Both the position numbers and the translations under genes were made by a program. Below, piece after piece: positions 53,376 through 62,223 of a DNA stretch of 64,000 bases (position 1 is its first letter; the number at the start of each line of letters is the position of its first letter). Below the pieces are notes generated by a model. The model worked only from the letters and a program-made list of their open reading frames with translations, had not been told where the DNA came from and did no database searches. Location: positions 1,426,001-1,490,000 of the forward strand of contig JASGJS010000001.1 of NCBI GenBank assembly GCA_047601185.1, written 5' to 3'. The stretch is from JASGJS01 sp047601185 (GTDB lineage Bacteria > Pseudomonadota > Gammaproteobacteria > JAURND01).

Positions 53376-54029
53376 ATGGCTATCTTAAGTACGGAAATCC
53401 CCATCTCCAACATACAGAGTGTGTTGCTTAAGCTATTGAAACGAGTCGAAAAAATCAATGGCAGTGAGCTTGCAAGACGGCTTGATCTGCCCGCACCCAC
53501 CATTAATCGCATTTTGTCTGGTCAGGTGACAGATCCTAGATCTTCTACCTTAATTTTGATTGCAGATTATTTCAAAATTAGTGTTGATCAACTGTTAGGT
53601 AAAGCACCGCTCCCTCTAGATGATGGAGACGAGTTTGCTTCATTAAGGCCTTTTCGCTCTGTCCCCATTTTTACCCTCAATGAATTGACTGTTAACCAGC
53701 AGCCCACCCGTTGGTTTCAATGGGACACAGACAATATCTCCGATTATTCCAAGGTGTTTGCCGTTGAAATCGATACCCATAAATACGCGCCAGAGTTTTC
53801 TAAAGAAACTGTTTTAGTAGTAGACCCCTGTGCAGAACCAGCTGATAATGATTTTATTATTATTCAAATAACTCCCAGCTCAGCCCCTTCAATTAAAAGA
53901 TTGGTTATTGAGGGCAATGAAAAATACTTGTATCCTCTGCAGCAAGAACTTAAGGTGTTGGCTTTACAGGACTTACAATATCGAATTTTGGGAGTGATTT
54001 TAGAGGCGCACCTCGATTTTCGAAATTAA
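53376..54029 (+). CDS. XRE-type HTH repressor with degenerate S24 peptidase domain
   Basis: A 217-aa protein. HTH: NGSELARRLDLPAPTINRIL, SGQVTDPRSSTLILIADYF. The C-terminal domain follows LexA/CI repressors (VFAVEIDTHKYAPEFSKETV, LVVDPCAEPADNDFIIIQI, SIKRLVIEGNEKYLYPL), but the catalytic Ser motif (G-x-S-M) is replaced by DTHK while the Lys region remains. It therefore probably cannot cleave itself and would act as a DNA-damage-insensitive regulator. It starts a probable four-gene operon through 56316. Confidence 0.85.
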   Translation: MAILSTEIPISNIQSVLLKLLKRVEKINGSELARRLDLPAPTINRILSGQVTDPRSSTLILIADYFKISVDQLLGKAPLPLDDGDEFASLRPFRSVPIFTLNELTVNQQPTRWFQWDTDNISDYSKVFAVEIDTHKYAPEFSKETVLVVDPCAEPADNDFIIIQITPSSAPSIKRLVIEGNEKYLYPLQQELKVLALQDLQYRILGVILEAHLDFRN

Positions 54030-54057
54030 AAAGAGTAATTAAAAAAAGGATTAAAAT

Positions 54058-54399
54058 ATGCATTATATTAATAATTTAAACGATTTTGTAAGATGGTTTA
54101 TACAATGTTTAACCCAATCTGTTTCAAGTCCCTATTATATTGATATTGTTGATTCAGAATACGATGATGAAAAAGAGACATTATTAGTTAAAATCCGCGT
54201 TCGCAATAAAAGAATCATGCGTACTTTGTCAGTGGCCGACTTTATGGCGAGTCCTTTCATTTACTGTGTACATCCTAAGCAATTGTATTTGTTAGGATAT
54301 GATTGTGGAGTAGGGGATTTTTTAGTTAAAAAAGAAAAAAAATCTTTTATTCATAAGGTAAAAAAGAAATTTAGAAGAGTTTTCCATGCAACAAAGTAA
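54058..54399 (+). CDS. Small protein of unknown function in the transporter operon
   Basis: A 113-aa protein: NNLNDFVRWFIQCLTQSVSS, IVDSEYDDEKETLLVKIRVR, then a strongly basic tail (HKVKKKFRRVFHATK). No membrane segment. The stop overlaps the start of the transporter gene by 14 nt, so translation is coupled. Family not recognised. Confidence 0.65.
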   Translation: MHYINNLNDFVRWFIQCLTQSVSSPYYIDIVDSEYDDEKETLLVKIRVRNKRIMRTLSVADFMASPFIYCVHPKQLYLLGYDCGVGDFLVKKEKKSFIHKVKKKFRRVFHATK

Positions 54400-55816
54400 A
54401 TTTTTTAATCCTGATTTCATACCATTAGAAAGACAGTATTTTCATATTATTGGTAGTTTATCCATTATTATTTTCATTGCAGCCAAAGTGTTAGCAATTA
54501 AATCTTGTCAAATATATCAGCATTCTATGAATGCAGGCTTCCTAATATACCCATTGTCTTATGTGCTTTTAATGATGATCACGGAAATGTATGGGTATCA
54601 AAAATCTAAACAATTAATATGGATAACTTTGTTATGTTACTTAATATTTGTCATTTATACTAAAATTGCTATTGTATTGCCATATCCAATTTTTTGGAAG
54701 CTTCAGAAAGAGTATGAGCAAGTGTTCAATCGTCAAATTATTTATTTTTGGTCTACCACATTTTCGTATTTTTGGGGGGCTTTCCTAAGTTGTTACTTAT
54801 TAGATTATTGTAAAATTTTTAATATTTTAAGTTCTTCCACACAAAGAATATTGTTGGCTTCTGCTAGCGGATTGTTTATTGATAACGTTTTATTTCTAAT
54901 TCTCCGCCATGAAAACATTTTCCAATACTCTGTCAATCTGAATTTATATGCCATGATTTTTTTTTACTTATTATTTTCTAGTTATATTGCTGCAGTAATA
55001 TGTGACAGGTTATCACAAAAGGAAGGACTAGCAATTCGTGATAAAAAAATCCTATGGTTTAATCCATTATATTTAGGTTGTGGCAAAGTTAGTGAGACAG
55101 GCGCTTCTGTAGAAAAAAAATTAAAGCTTTATCCAGTGATAGCTATACTTTTTGTTTTTTTCTTCATTATGCCAAAAATATTGTCTGCAAAATTTATGAC
55201 AATTTATGGCTTAGTTTTTAATGTTGGCGCATTGGCTTTTTCCTTGTCTTACATTTTTAGTGACATTTTAACGGAAGTTTATGGCTATCAAAGGGCGAGA
55301 CAAGTGTTATGGTTTGGGATTGTTTGTAATATGGTATATTTATTATTAAATGAATCTGTTATGTTAGCCCCGTCCGCAACAGAGTGGAGTCTACAGAAGC
55401 TCTTTGAATCTATCTTAGGGAATCAACCTAGGGTTGTATTAGCTTCAGCAATTAGTTATATCTTAGGAGATTTCTTAAATTGTTATGTAATAGCTAAGAT
55501 GAAACTTTTGTTTTTTAATACAAAGATATGGTTGAGGTTAGTCTGCTCGACAGCTTTAGGGGTTTCAGTAGATGTGACCGTTTTTATATTGATCGCTTTT
55601 ACTGGAATTGTTCCTATGAAACTCATGCTTTTCTATATTTTTTGCCAAGTTGGATTTAGAATTCTATATGAGATCATAATGAGCCCTATTTCAGTGAGAG
55701 TTTGTACTTTATTAAAGATTATAGAAAAAACGGATGTTTGCGATAAAGAAACTAATTTTAATCCTTTTTTGTTGGCCATTACCTACAAGGAATCTTCCAA
55801 TAAATTTCAAAAATAA
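54386..55816 (+). CDS. Double-length YhhQ/VUT-family transporter (two fused units)
   Basis: A 476-aa membrane protein with about twelve hydrophobic segments, twice the usual 220-235 aa of YhhQ queuosine-precursor transporters. The family signature occurs twice: MMITEMYGYQKSKQLIW at 63-79 and SDILTEVYGYQRARQVLWF near 292-310. A second repeated element is YFWGAFLSCYLLDYCK and YILGDFLNCYVIAKMK. A cytosolic linker joins the halves near 205-245. YhhQ proteins import preQ0, preQ1 or queuine; substrate here is inferred. Co-transcribed with a nucleoside deaminase. Confidence 0.82.
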   Translation: MQQSKFFNPDFIPLERQYFHIIGSLSIIIFIAAKVLAIKSCQIYQHSMNAGFLIYPLSYVLLMMITEMYGYQKSKQLIWITLLCYLIFVIYTKIAIVLPYPIFWKLQKEYEQVFNRQIIYFWSTTFSYFWGAFLSCYLLDYCKIFNILSSSTQRILLASASGLFIDNVLFLILRHENIFQYSVNLNLYAMIFFYLLFSSYIAAVICDRLSQKEGLAIRDKKILWFNPLYLGCGKVSETGASVEKKLKLYPVIAILFVFFFIMPKILSAKFMTIYGLVFNVGALAFSLSYIFSDILTEVYGYQRARQVLWFGIVCNMVYLLLNESVMLAPSATEWSLQKLFESILGNQPRVVLASAISYILGDFLNCYVIAKMKLLFFNTKIWLRLVCSTALGVSVDVTVFILIAFTGIVPMKLMLFYIFCQVGFRILYEIIMSPISVRVCTLLKIIEKTDVCDKETNFNPFLLAITYKESSNKFQK

Positions 55817-55827
55817 CTAGGAGAATT

Positions 55828-56316
55828 ATGGTTTTAGACATTAATAGATTCATGCAAGAGGCTATTAAATTAGCGACTCTTCAAAATACTCTTTGGCCAT
55901 TCTCAGCAATTTTAGTGAATGATATAGATGAAATTGTTGCTACAGCAGTGAATAATGCTCAAATTAGCCCGATTTTACATGCGGAAGTTAATGTAATACA
56001 CCAGTACGCACTTAGGCATAGTCAACCAGATTTAAGCCACTTAACTTTATTTACCACTGCTGAACCATGCCCAATGTGCCAATCTGCAATCTATTGGGCT
56101 AAAATACGAACAGTCTATTTTGGCAGTAGCATCCCTTTTCTAAATAATTTATGGGGTAGACAAATTACAATGCGTGCAGATGAAATAATTGATAAAACAC
56201 CTTCCTGGTATAAAAGTTCTACTAAGCTATATGGAAAAATTTTAGAGGATGAGTGTAATCAGTTGTTCTTACACGCAAAAAAATTACAATCAGACTTAAT
56301 TGTGATCAAAGAGTAG
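55828..56316 (+). CDS. Nucleoside/base deaminase (CMP-dCMP deaminase superfamily)
   Basis: A 162-aa protein with the zinc site LHAEVNVIHQYAL and TAEPCPMCQSAIYWAKI, typical of guanine deaminase and TadA-like enzymes. The C-terminal tail (DECNQLFLHAKKLQSDL) is like that of small guanine deaminases rather than tRNA deaminases. It begins 12 bp after the transporter gene with AGGAG before the ATG. It may process imported purines or deazapurines, or salvage guanine for the same pathway. Confidence 0.88.
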   Translation: MVLDINRFMQEAIKLATLQNTLWPFSAILVNDIDEIVATAVNNAQISPILHAEVNVIHQYALRHSQPDLSHLTLFTTAEPCPMCQSAIYWAKIRTVYFGSSIPFLNNLWGRQITMRADEIIDKTPSWYKSSTKLYGKILEDECNQLFLHAKKLQSDLIVIKE

Positions 56317-56340
56317 ATTTTATTTTCTAAGGATCCCCTA

Positions 56341-56500
56341 CCTCGAAGTCCCGCCTACTTGTTAGCGGGATTTATGGATGTACTTCTTACGTTAGTATTT
56401 ATATTTACGAGTGTTCTAAAAAAGCTTAATTTATTGCACTGCGTGTAGATTAAGCAGCATATTTATGAGATCCCGCTAACAAGTAGGCGGGACGTCGAGG
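56341..56500. repeat. 31-bp inverted repeat pair (REP/BIME-like)
   Basis: Arm 1 (56341-56371) and arm 2 (56470-56500) are reverse complements with one mismatch, separated by 98 bp. Each arm contains its own hairpin, TCCCGC-N10-GCGGGA. It looks like a paired REP-type or miniature element between the deaminase and YpsA-like genes. Confidence 0.75.
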
Positions 56501-56573
56501 TGAAAAGTCTGTGCTGATCATTCGAGGTTTGTGTTTGATCAGACTTGTTGTAGCATACCTTAGAGATTTAAAA

Positions 56574-57083
56574 ATGCTAGTAAAAATAATATCAGGAGGG
56601 CAAACGGGGGTAGACTTGGCTGCTTTAGACATAGCACTGAAATTCGGAGTTGATTATGGGGGTGCTTGCACTAAGGGTAGGTTTAATGAGTTGGGACAGA
56701 TTCCAGTCAAGTATAAAAAATTATTTGAGATTAATTATACGGGTAAGGATGAGAAGGAAAATTATTCCAAACGCACAATTCAGAATATTCATGATGCTGA
56801 TGCTACTTTAGTTTTAGTGCCAAAATTACCCTTGCCTAAAAATATTACTGATGGCACAACTTTAACTGTAGAGGCTGTTCAAAAAACCAATAAACCTTTT
56901 TTGATTATTGATTTGTCGCTTAAAATGGAGCTGAACATTGAAAAAGTGATTAATTGGTTTGGTGATAATGATGTCAAAGTATTAAATATAGCGGGTCCTC
57001 GTGAGTCGCAAAGCCCAAATATTTATAATGTGAGTTCAAGTTTTTTAGAAGCGTTGATGATTCAAATGGTAATCCTCCCCTAA
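56574..57083 (+). CDS. YpsA-like (Rossmann, LOG-related) protein, last residues altered by IS copy F
   Basis: About 169 aa from ATG 56574, preceded by a weak site; an upstream ATG at 56511 would add 21 unlikely residues. MLVKIISGGQTGVDLAALDI and YGGACTKGRFNELGQIP match the cpYpsA family of Rossmann-fold proteins, once called molybdenum-carrier-like, and DADATLVLVPKLPLP with NIAGPRESQSPNIY complete the fold. IS copy F enters at 57068; the original end was probably MIQITRL, so only about three residues are changed to MVILP. Confidence 0.85.
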   Translation: MLVKIISGGQTGVDLAALDIALKFGVDYGGACTKGRFNELGQIPVKYKKLFEINYTGKDEKENYSKRTIQNIHDADATLVLVPKLPLPKNITDGTTLTVEAVQKTNKPFLIIDLSLKMELNIEKVINWFGDNDVKVLNIAGPRESQSPNIYNVSSSFLEALMIQMVILP

Positions 57084-57143
57084 AATAGTACAACCCATAA
57101 GTAGAGTTTTCCGATAAACTAGTCGAACTAAGAGGACTCTACA

Positions 57144-57407
57144 ATGAAAAAAACGAGATTTACTGAAAACCAAATAATTGGGATTTTAAAAGAGCTTGAA
57201 GCCGGTGTGCCCATCGTCGATTTAAGCCGAAAATATGCCATTAGCGAGGCAACGATTTATAGCTGGCGGAACAAATTTAATGGAATGATCGAATCAGATG
57301 TAAAACGCTTAAAACAGCTAGAAGAAGAAAATCAGCGCTTAAAACATATGTATGCTGAATTAAGCCTGGATTATCGGGTATTGAAAGATGTTCTCGAAAA
57401 AAAATAG
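57144..57407 (+). CDS. IS copy F orfA
   Basis: Intact 87-aa HTH and coiled-coil protein ending at the A8 run. Confidence 0.92.
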   Translation: MKKTRFTENQIIGILKELEAGVPIVDLSRKYAISEATIYSWRNKFNGMIESDVKRLKQLEEENQRLKHMYAELSLDYRVLKDVLEKK

Positions 57408-57487
57408 TTACGGCAGTAGAGCGTAGAGAATGGGTTAATTATGCAATTCAAACCCATCAAATTAGCCTAAATCGAGCCTGCCGATTA

Positions 57488-58222
57488 TTGAACATTAGTC
57501 GTTCAGTTTTTGGATATTCTCATAAATTAGAAAATGATGAGGAGATTAAATGTGCTCTGCAGGATTTAGCCATTAGGTATCGCCGTTATGGGTTTGAAAA
57601 GATGTTTCAAAAACTCAGACAACAAGGTTATCAATGGAACCATAAGCGTGTTTATAGGGTTTATTGTGATTTAAAATTAAATTTAAGACGTAAGCCCAAA
57701 AGGCGACTGCCACAGAGAGAGAAAACTGCGTTGAATTGGCCAATGCAAATGAATGAAAGCTGGTCGATGGATTTCATGAGCGATGCACTTGCAAATGGTA
57801 GGCGATTTCGCACTGTGAATGTACTGGATGACTGCAATCGGGAAGCATTGGGAATCCAAGCAAATTTATCATTACCTGCTAAACGGGTAACAGCGTTTTT
57901 AGATTGGATATCTATCAAGCATGGTTATCCTATGCAGCTTCGGGTGGATAATGGCCCTGAGAATATTTCAAAAGAAATGTTTGATTGGGCCAAAAAACAT
58001 GGTGTAAAGCTTCGTCATATTGAGCCAGGAAAACCAGCACAGAATGCTTATATCGAACGATTTAATCGTACTTATCGTGAAGAAGTATTAGGTGTGCATT
58101 TATTTAAGGATATTAACCACGTGCAAGCCATAACTGATCAATGGTTACAGGAATATAACCTGGAAAGACCCCATCAGTCGCTGGGGCATTTGACACCACA
58201 GCAATATAGGGAAATGCTATGA
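57488..58222 (+). CDS. IS copy F orfB transposase
   Basis: Intact 244-aa DDE part, identical in protein sequence to the other intact copies. Confidence 0.92.
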   Translation: MNISRSVFGYSHKLENDEEIKCALQDLAIRYRRYGFEKMFQKLRQQGYQWNHKRVYRVYCDLKLNLRRKPKRRLPQREKTALNWPMQMNESWSMDFMSDALANGRRFRTVNVLDDCNREALGIQANLSLPAKRVTAFLDWISIKHGYPMQLRVDNGPENISKEMFDWAKKHGVKLRHIEPGKPAQNAYIERFNRTYREEVLGVHLFKDINHVQAITDQWLQEYNLERPHQSLGHLTPQQYREML

Positions 58223-58414
58223 TTTCTACTTATGCGTTGTACTAAAAATGGGGGGTTGACAAAATTACTAGACTTTAGCGGTTTTTGAAGTTTTGCTCTT
58301 GAAGACTTTTTACTTTCAATGGCGGTGGACTCAGAGGAAACACTTAAAAGTTCGGTGTGGTGCCTTCTCCCCTTTTTTTGTGGGAGTTGCTATGATGAGT
58401 TAGAAAGCTGGAAG

Positions 58415-58482
58415 GGTACATAGCCTCCGGTTAAAATATAATTTTAACTATTTACCCTAGCCGGTAGAAGGAGGCATGTACC
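58415..58482 (+). ncRNA. Folded leader of the IS110 transposase gene (candidate bridge-RNA region)
   Basis: GGTACATAGCCTCC (58415-58428) pairs with GGAGGCATGTACC (58470-58482) with one bulge, ending at the start codon. Inside is a perfect 8-bp hairpin, GTTAAAAT/ATTTTAAC (58430-58448). IS110-type elements encode a structured guide RNA in their non-coding end; this leader is the obvious place to look. The GGAGG ribosome site is inside the stem, so it could also control translation. Confidence 0.5.
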
Positions 58483-59556
58483 ATGAGAGATTATACTGGA
58501 AAAACTGTGTTTGTGGGAGTGGATGTTCATAAAAGGACCTATGCAGTGACATGCATATGTGAAGGTGAAGTGGCAAAGAGAGATAGCCTGAAAGCGGAGC
58601 CTGGAGGATTAGTAGCTTATTTACGTAAATATTTTGTTAATGGGAAGATAAAAACGGTATATGAAGCAGGATTTTCAGGATTTGCATTGCATCGATACTT
58701 ATTAAATGAAGGAATAGAGAATGTGGTAGTTCATGCAGCTAGCGTGGAGATTTCATCGCGAGATAGGGTAAAAACGGATAAAAGGGATTCATTAAAGTTG
58801 GCATTGCAATTGTCGACAGGGCGTTTAAAAGGAATACACGTACCTACGGTTGAACGAGAAGGATATCGAGAAATGAGCCGTTTACGAGAAAAGATAGCAA
58901 AAGATAAGAGAAGGACGGGTACTCGGATTAAAAGTTTATTGTATCGAATGGGCTTAATTGCGGCCGAGGAAGTCAAGGTTGTGAGTAAGAAGTGGTTAGA
59001 GAAAGTCTGTGAGTATGCCTGTGATCCCTCAATAAAACGTTGTATAGAAATGTATAAAAAAGAATGGCTTGGATTGTCAGATAGATTAAAGGAGATAGAT
59101 GGGATGTTGTCCGAGCAAGCGCAAGCAGATAAGGAGTTAGAAATTGTGTATCGAAGTGTGCCAGGTATTGGCCCAGTGCATGCACGGGCATTGGCTAATG
59201 AGCTAGGGAACATGGAGCAATTTTCAAATGAGAAAAAGTTATTTAGTTTTACAGGGTTAACCCCGAGTGAATATTCCTCAGGGGACAATGTAAGGCAAGG
59301 GCACATCAGCCGCCAAGGTAGGTCAATACTGAGGAAAACGTTAGTACAAGCGGCATGGCGCGCGATTTCTCTAGATGAATCTTTAAGAGCGATTTATGAG
59401 AGAATAAGTTTTAAATCTGGGAAAAAGCGAGCGATTGTTGGGGTAGCCAGACGGCTAATTGGGCAAATCCGCAGCTGTTTTAAAGATGGTCAATTATACC
59501 AACTGCGCAAAATGGAAGAAATTTGTCTAGAAACAGGAGAGATTGCAGTGCTATAA
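58483..59556 (+). CDS. IS110-family transposase
   Basis: A 357-aa DEDD transposase. The RuvC-like N-terminal half has VFVGVDVHKRTYAV (Asp), KTVYEAGFSGFALHRYL (Glu) and VKTDKRDSLKLALQL (two Asp). The C-terminal Transposase_20 half has RSVPGIGPVHARALANELG, LFSFTGLTPSEYSSGD and GHISRQGRSILRKTLVQAAW with the conserved Ser. Full length and intact. The exact ends of the element could not be fixed because this family makes no inverted termini or long duplications. Confidence 0.95.
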   Translation: MRDYTGKTVFVGVDVHKRTYAVTCICEGEVAKRDSLKAEPGGLVAYLRKYFVNGKIKTVYEAGFSGFALHRYLLNEGIENVVVHAASVEISSRDRVKTDKRDSLKLALQLSTGRLKGIHVPTVEREGYREMSRLREKIAKDKRRTGTRIKSLLYRMGLIAAEEVKVVSKKWLEKVCEYACDPSIKRCIEMYKKEWLGLSDRLKEIDGMLSEQAQADKELEIVYRSVPGIGPVHARALANELGNMEQFSNEKKLFSFTGLTPSEYSSGDNVRQGHISRQGRSILRKTLVQAAWRAISLDESLRAIYERISFKSGKKRAIVGVARRLIGQIRSCFKDGQLYQLRKMEEICLETGEIAVL

Positions 59557-60181
59557 ATGAGAGGATTAATTGTCTTGTGGATTTGTCCAACCACAGAGCA
59601 ATTACATTAAGGTTTTAATAAGCGGTTTTTAATGAGAGGATTTTGTTTTTTTGCAAGATGTGATGTAACGACTTCCTATGACCTCGTCAGACCTTCTTGT
59701 GGCGCATGATTAACGTGACCGCGTGTGGGAGTTTGGGGCGTAGGCTTTATTCAGTTCGAATGAACAACTTGTGGCGATTTTACGGAATTGACCACGGATA
59801 GCAGATTGGGCCAATAAGGCTCTTTAAGTTACAATCATCTAGGCAAAAAACAGAATGCACATTATTAACTGGAATAACATCAGATTTGATAACCATATCT
59901 GCCGGGAGCTGTCGTCTGCACCACTTGACAACTCACATAGCAGAAGGTGCTGATAGGCGGATGAGGGGGGTATATAGGCTTTATTAAAAACGTTTTTACC
60001 CCTCATCCGGCCTATTCGGCCACCTTCTCCCACAAGGGGAGAAGGAAACAGCTCACCTCTTCAAGCTTCATAGGATCGCTAGCTTTCAAGAAAACAGCTC
60101 ACCACTCAAAATCTTCATAGACTTACAGTGTATGGGCGGAACACTCAAGCTCTTAGGTATAAAGTTATCTTCTGAAGATGC
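59557..60181. other. Intergenic region with a REP-like repeat and short direct repeats
   Basis: No gene is visible. AATGAGAGGATT occurs twice (about 59556 and 59632) after the transposase stop, perhaps around the IS110 end. A REP-like unit lies at 59999-60045, with CCTTCTCCC-ACAA-GGGGAGAAGG as a hairpin. Immediately after it, AAACAGCTCACC and CTTCATAG recur with a period of about 46 bp (60046-60073, 60092-60120). Confidence 0.55.
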
Positions 60182-61450
60182 CTATGACCAGTGTTTTTTA
60201 TGATAAAGCTTTTCCGCAACGAATGATCCCACCAGCAAAAATAGCATGGTGTATACGGCCATGGGATTTTTTTGTAAGGTATAAATTTCTAGAATGACGA
60301 ATAGGATTAAGCATAAAACTAGAGAAGTCACCACCAACCATTTTTTGGCGCCGGTTTGTTTTAAAATTTTTAAATGGCCTGCGTTGACGGCGGCGTAGAT
60401 TAATAAAAAAGCGCCGCTGCCCATCATGGCGATGCCGGCTAAATCAAAGAACAGAATAAAGACTAATACCAAAGCGGTGGTGATGATCAAGCCGCCACTT
60501 GCGTCGCGCCAGGCGGTGCGATCAAATACTTTGGGTAATTCGCCATCGCGCGCAATCATATAACTCACATTGGCGCCGCCGAATAATGTGGCGTTGATGG
60601 CTGAAGCGGTGGAGAATAGAGCGGCGATGGCGATTAATTTGAAGCCGATGGTGCCGAGAAAGGGCTTGGCGGCTTGGGCTAGCGCAAAATCCCGCGAAAC
60701 ATAAATCTCATGAATAGATAAATTGCCGATCACTGCGATTGAGACAGCTAAATAAATGACAATGACGAGAAATACGCTTAAATAGAGGGCTTTGGGTAAA
60801 TTTTTCTGGGGATTATGCATATTGGCCGCGGCATTGGTGATGAGCCCAAATCCTTCATATCCAATGAATAAAACCCCGGTCCCAAAAAAGATATGTGCGA
60901 TATTTTGATAATGGGTTGGGGATAAGTTATCAGGATGAATAAAAAATAAACCGACGGCGGCGAATAAGACGAGAATGCTGAGCTTAACTGCAACAATAAA
61001 TGTTTCTGCTTTGCCGACCGACCCTGCGCCTAACATATTAATTAAAGCAAACAAAATGACCACGGCACAGGCAATGCTTTTGGTTAATAACGGCGTAGCG
61101 GGATGATGTAAAAAGGTGATGCCATAGGCGGCGAAGCCTTGCGCGTATAAGGCAATTGCGATGATGTAGCCCAACCACATGAAAGAGTTGATACCGCCGC
61201 TGATGATGCCTTTTCCCCAGCCTTGCACTAAAAATTCGACTGCGCCACCCGCTGAGGGAAATTTAGCGCCTAATTTGGCATAGGAATAGGTGGAAAATAG
61301 CGCGATAATGCCGCCGATTAAAAAGGATATCCACATGGCAGCGCCCGCGGCTTGTGCGACCACGCCTAAAATGGAAAAGATACCGGCACCAATCATACCG
61401 CCGACACTAATGGCGATGGCGCCAATTAAAGAAATTTTTTCAGAAGCCAT
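60182..61450 (-). CDS. APC-family amino acid permease
   Basis: A 422-aa membrane protein with about twelve segments. The N-terminal signature ISLIGAIAISVGGMIGAGIF with the G-x-G-xx substrate loop and a later GYEGFGLITNAAANMHNPQK match amino acid/polyamine/organocation transporters. It ends in a short basic tail (KLYHKKHWS). Substrate cannot be told. The start ATG is at 61450 with GGAGG before it. Confidence 0.92.
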   Translation of the reverse strand: MASEKISLIGAIAISVGGMIGAGIFSILGVVAQAAGAAMWISFLIGGIIALFSTYSYAKLGAKFPSAGGAVEFLVQGWGKGIISGGINSFMWLGYIIAIALYAQGFAAYGITFLHHPATPLLTKSIACAVVILFALINMLGAGSVGKAETFIVAVKLSILVLFAAVGLFFIHPDNLSPTHYQNIAHIFFGTGVLFIGYEGFGLITNAAANMHNPQKNLPKALYLSVFLVIVIYLAVSIAVIGNLSIHEIYVSRDFALAQAAKPFLGTIGFKLIAIAALFSTASAINATLFGGANVSYMIARDGELPKVFDRTAWRDASGGLIITTALVLVFILFFDLAGIAMMGSGAFLLIYAAVNAGHLKILKQTGAKKWLVVTSLVLCLILFVILEIYTLQKNPMAVYTMLFLLVGSFVAEKLYHKKHWS

Positions 61451-61648
61451 AGATACCCTCCTGGTAGAGTCACTTTCCCATCACACCGCTATTTTATTTC
61501 AGATCGCACCACTAAGCTACTCTAAAAGAGTAATCGCGTCCAAAGCTTGACTGATGGGGGGGGTTAAGTGGAGACTGGAGGACTTTGCTCGACCCTTCTC
61601 GTGTTATCAGGCAAGAAGGGGGTGTCGAAAGCAAAATATTGGAGCTGC

Positions 61649-62113
61649 TTATGATTTGTTCCAAACTTTCACATCACCATCTGCTGGGCTATTAACGCTG
61701 ATGGACAAGTTACCGGCGATCAAGTCTTTGCCGCCACTCTTTCTCCATATGACACATTTTTCAAAAGTCTCTTGGGTCATATCGATTCTCGCTGAAGACT
61801 GACCATCGACCGAGTCGATGTATAAACTGCCCGTGATGTACCAACTAATCGTACTGAACATTTCCATGGCTGCTGTTGGCACTGTGCCTCCTGAAGCAGC
61901 TGGAATGCTCAGTGTATTTCTTGTTTTAGTCGCGCCGTATCTAAAATCAAAATATCCATAAGGATTGGGTTGCCATCGGACATTCAATGGGTATCTACTA
62001 TAGTTATAAAATGTTCGAGTACACTTCCGGCTATCCGCCAAAGCATGAGCTGAAATTCCTAGACATAGGATTACCGCCGTAAAAAAAGATATTACCTTAT
62101 TCCTCGCGACCAT
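61649..62113 (-). CDS. Secreted protein of unknown function
   Basis: About 154 aa from the ATG at 62113, chosen because AGAGAGG lies upstream; an ATG at 62137 would add 8 residues. It has a clear signal peptide (VISFFTAVILCLGISAHALA) followed by DSRKCTRTFYNYSRYPLNVR and a beta-rich body with two Cys (SRKCTR, FEKCVIW) that could form a disulfide. Likely periplasmic or exported. No family recognised. Confidence 0.75.
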   Translation of the reverse strand: MVARNKVISFFTAVILCLGISAHALADSRKCTRTFYNYSRYPLNVRWQPNPYGYFDFRYGATKTRNTLSIPAASGGTVPTAAMEMFSTISWYITGSLYIDSVDGQSSARIDMTQETFEKCVIWRKSGGKDLIAGNLSISVNSPADGDVKVWNKS

Positions 62114-62223
62114 ATATTTTTCCTCTCTTAAGTACATAATTTAGCCTTGTTCTCTATAATAATAGCAAATAAAAACCATCTCTGAATAATATGTTTATAA
62201 AACAATAGCTTACAGTCTAGACT

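Larger units (their letters stand above)
57068..58261 (+). mobile_element. IS3-family element, copy F (1194 bp)
   Basis: Target duplication AAAT at 57064-57067 and 58262-58265. Member of the A, C, F sub-lineage and far from the other five copies, showing spread beyond the transposon-rich zone. Confidence 0.95.

Noticed and set aside
56450..56632. 60-codon minus-strand frame over the inverted repeat
   Set aside because: It consists of repeat sequence and antisense of the YpsA-like gene start.
58483..59556. Genes on the opposite strand of the IS110 transposase
   Set aside because: Long antisense frames (for example 58731-59306) mirror the transposase codons and lack ribosome sites.
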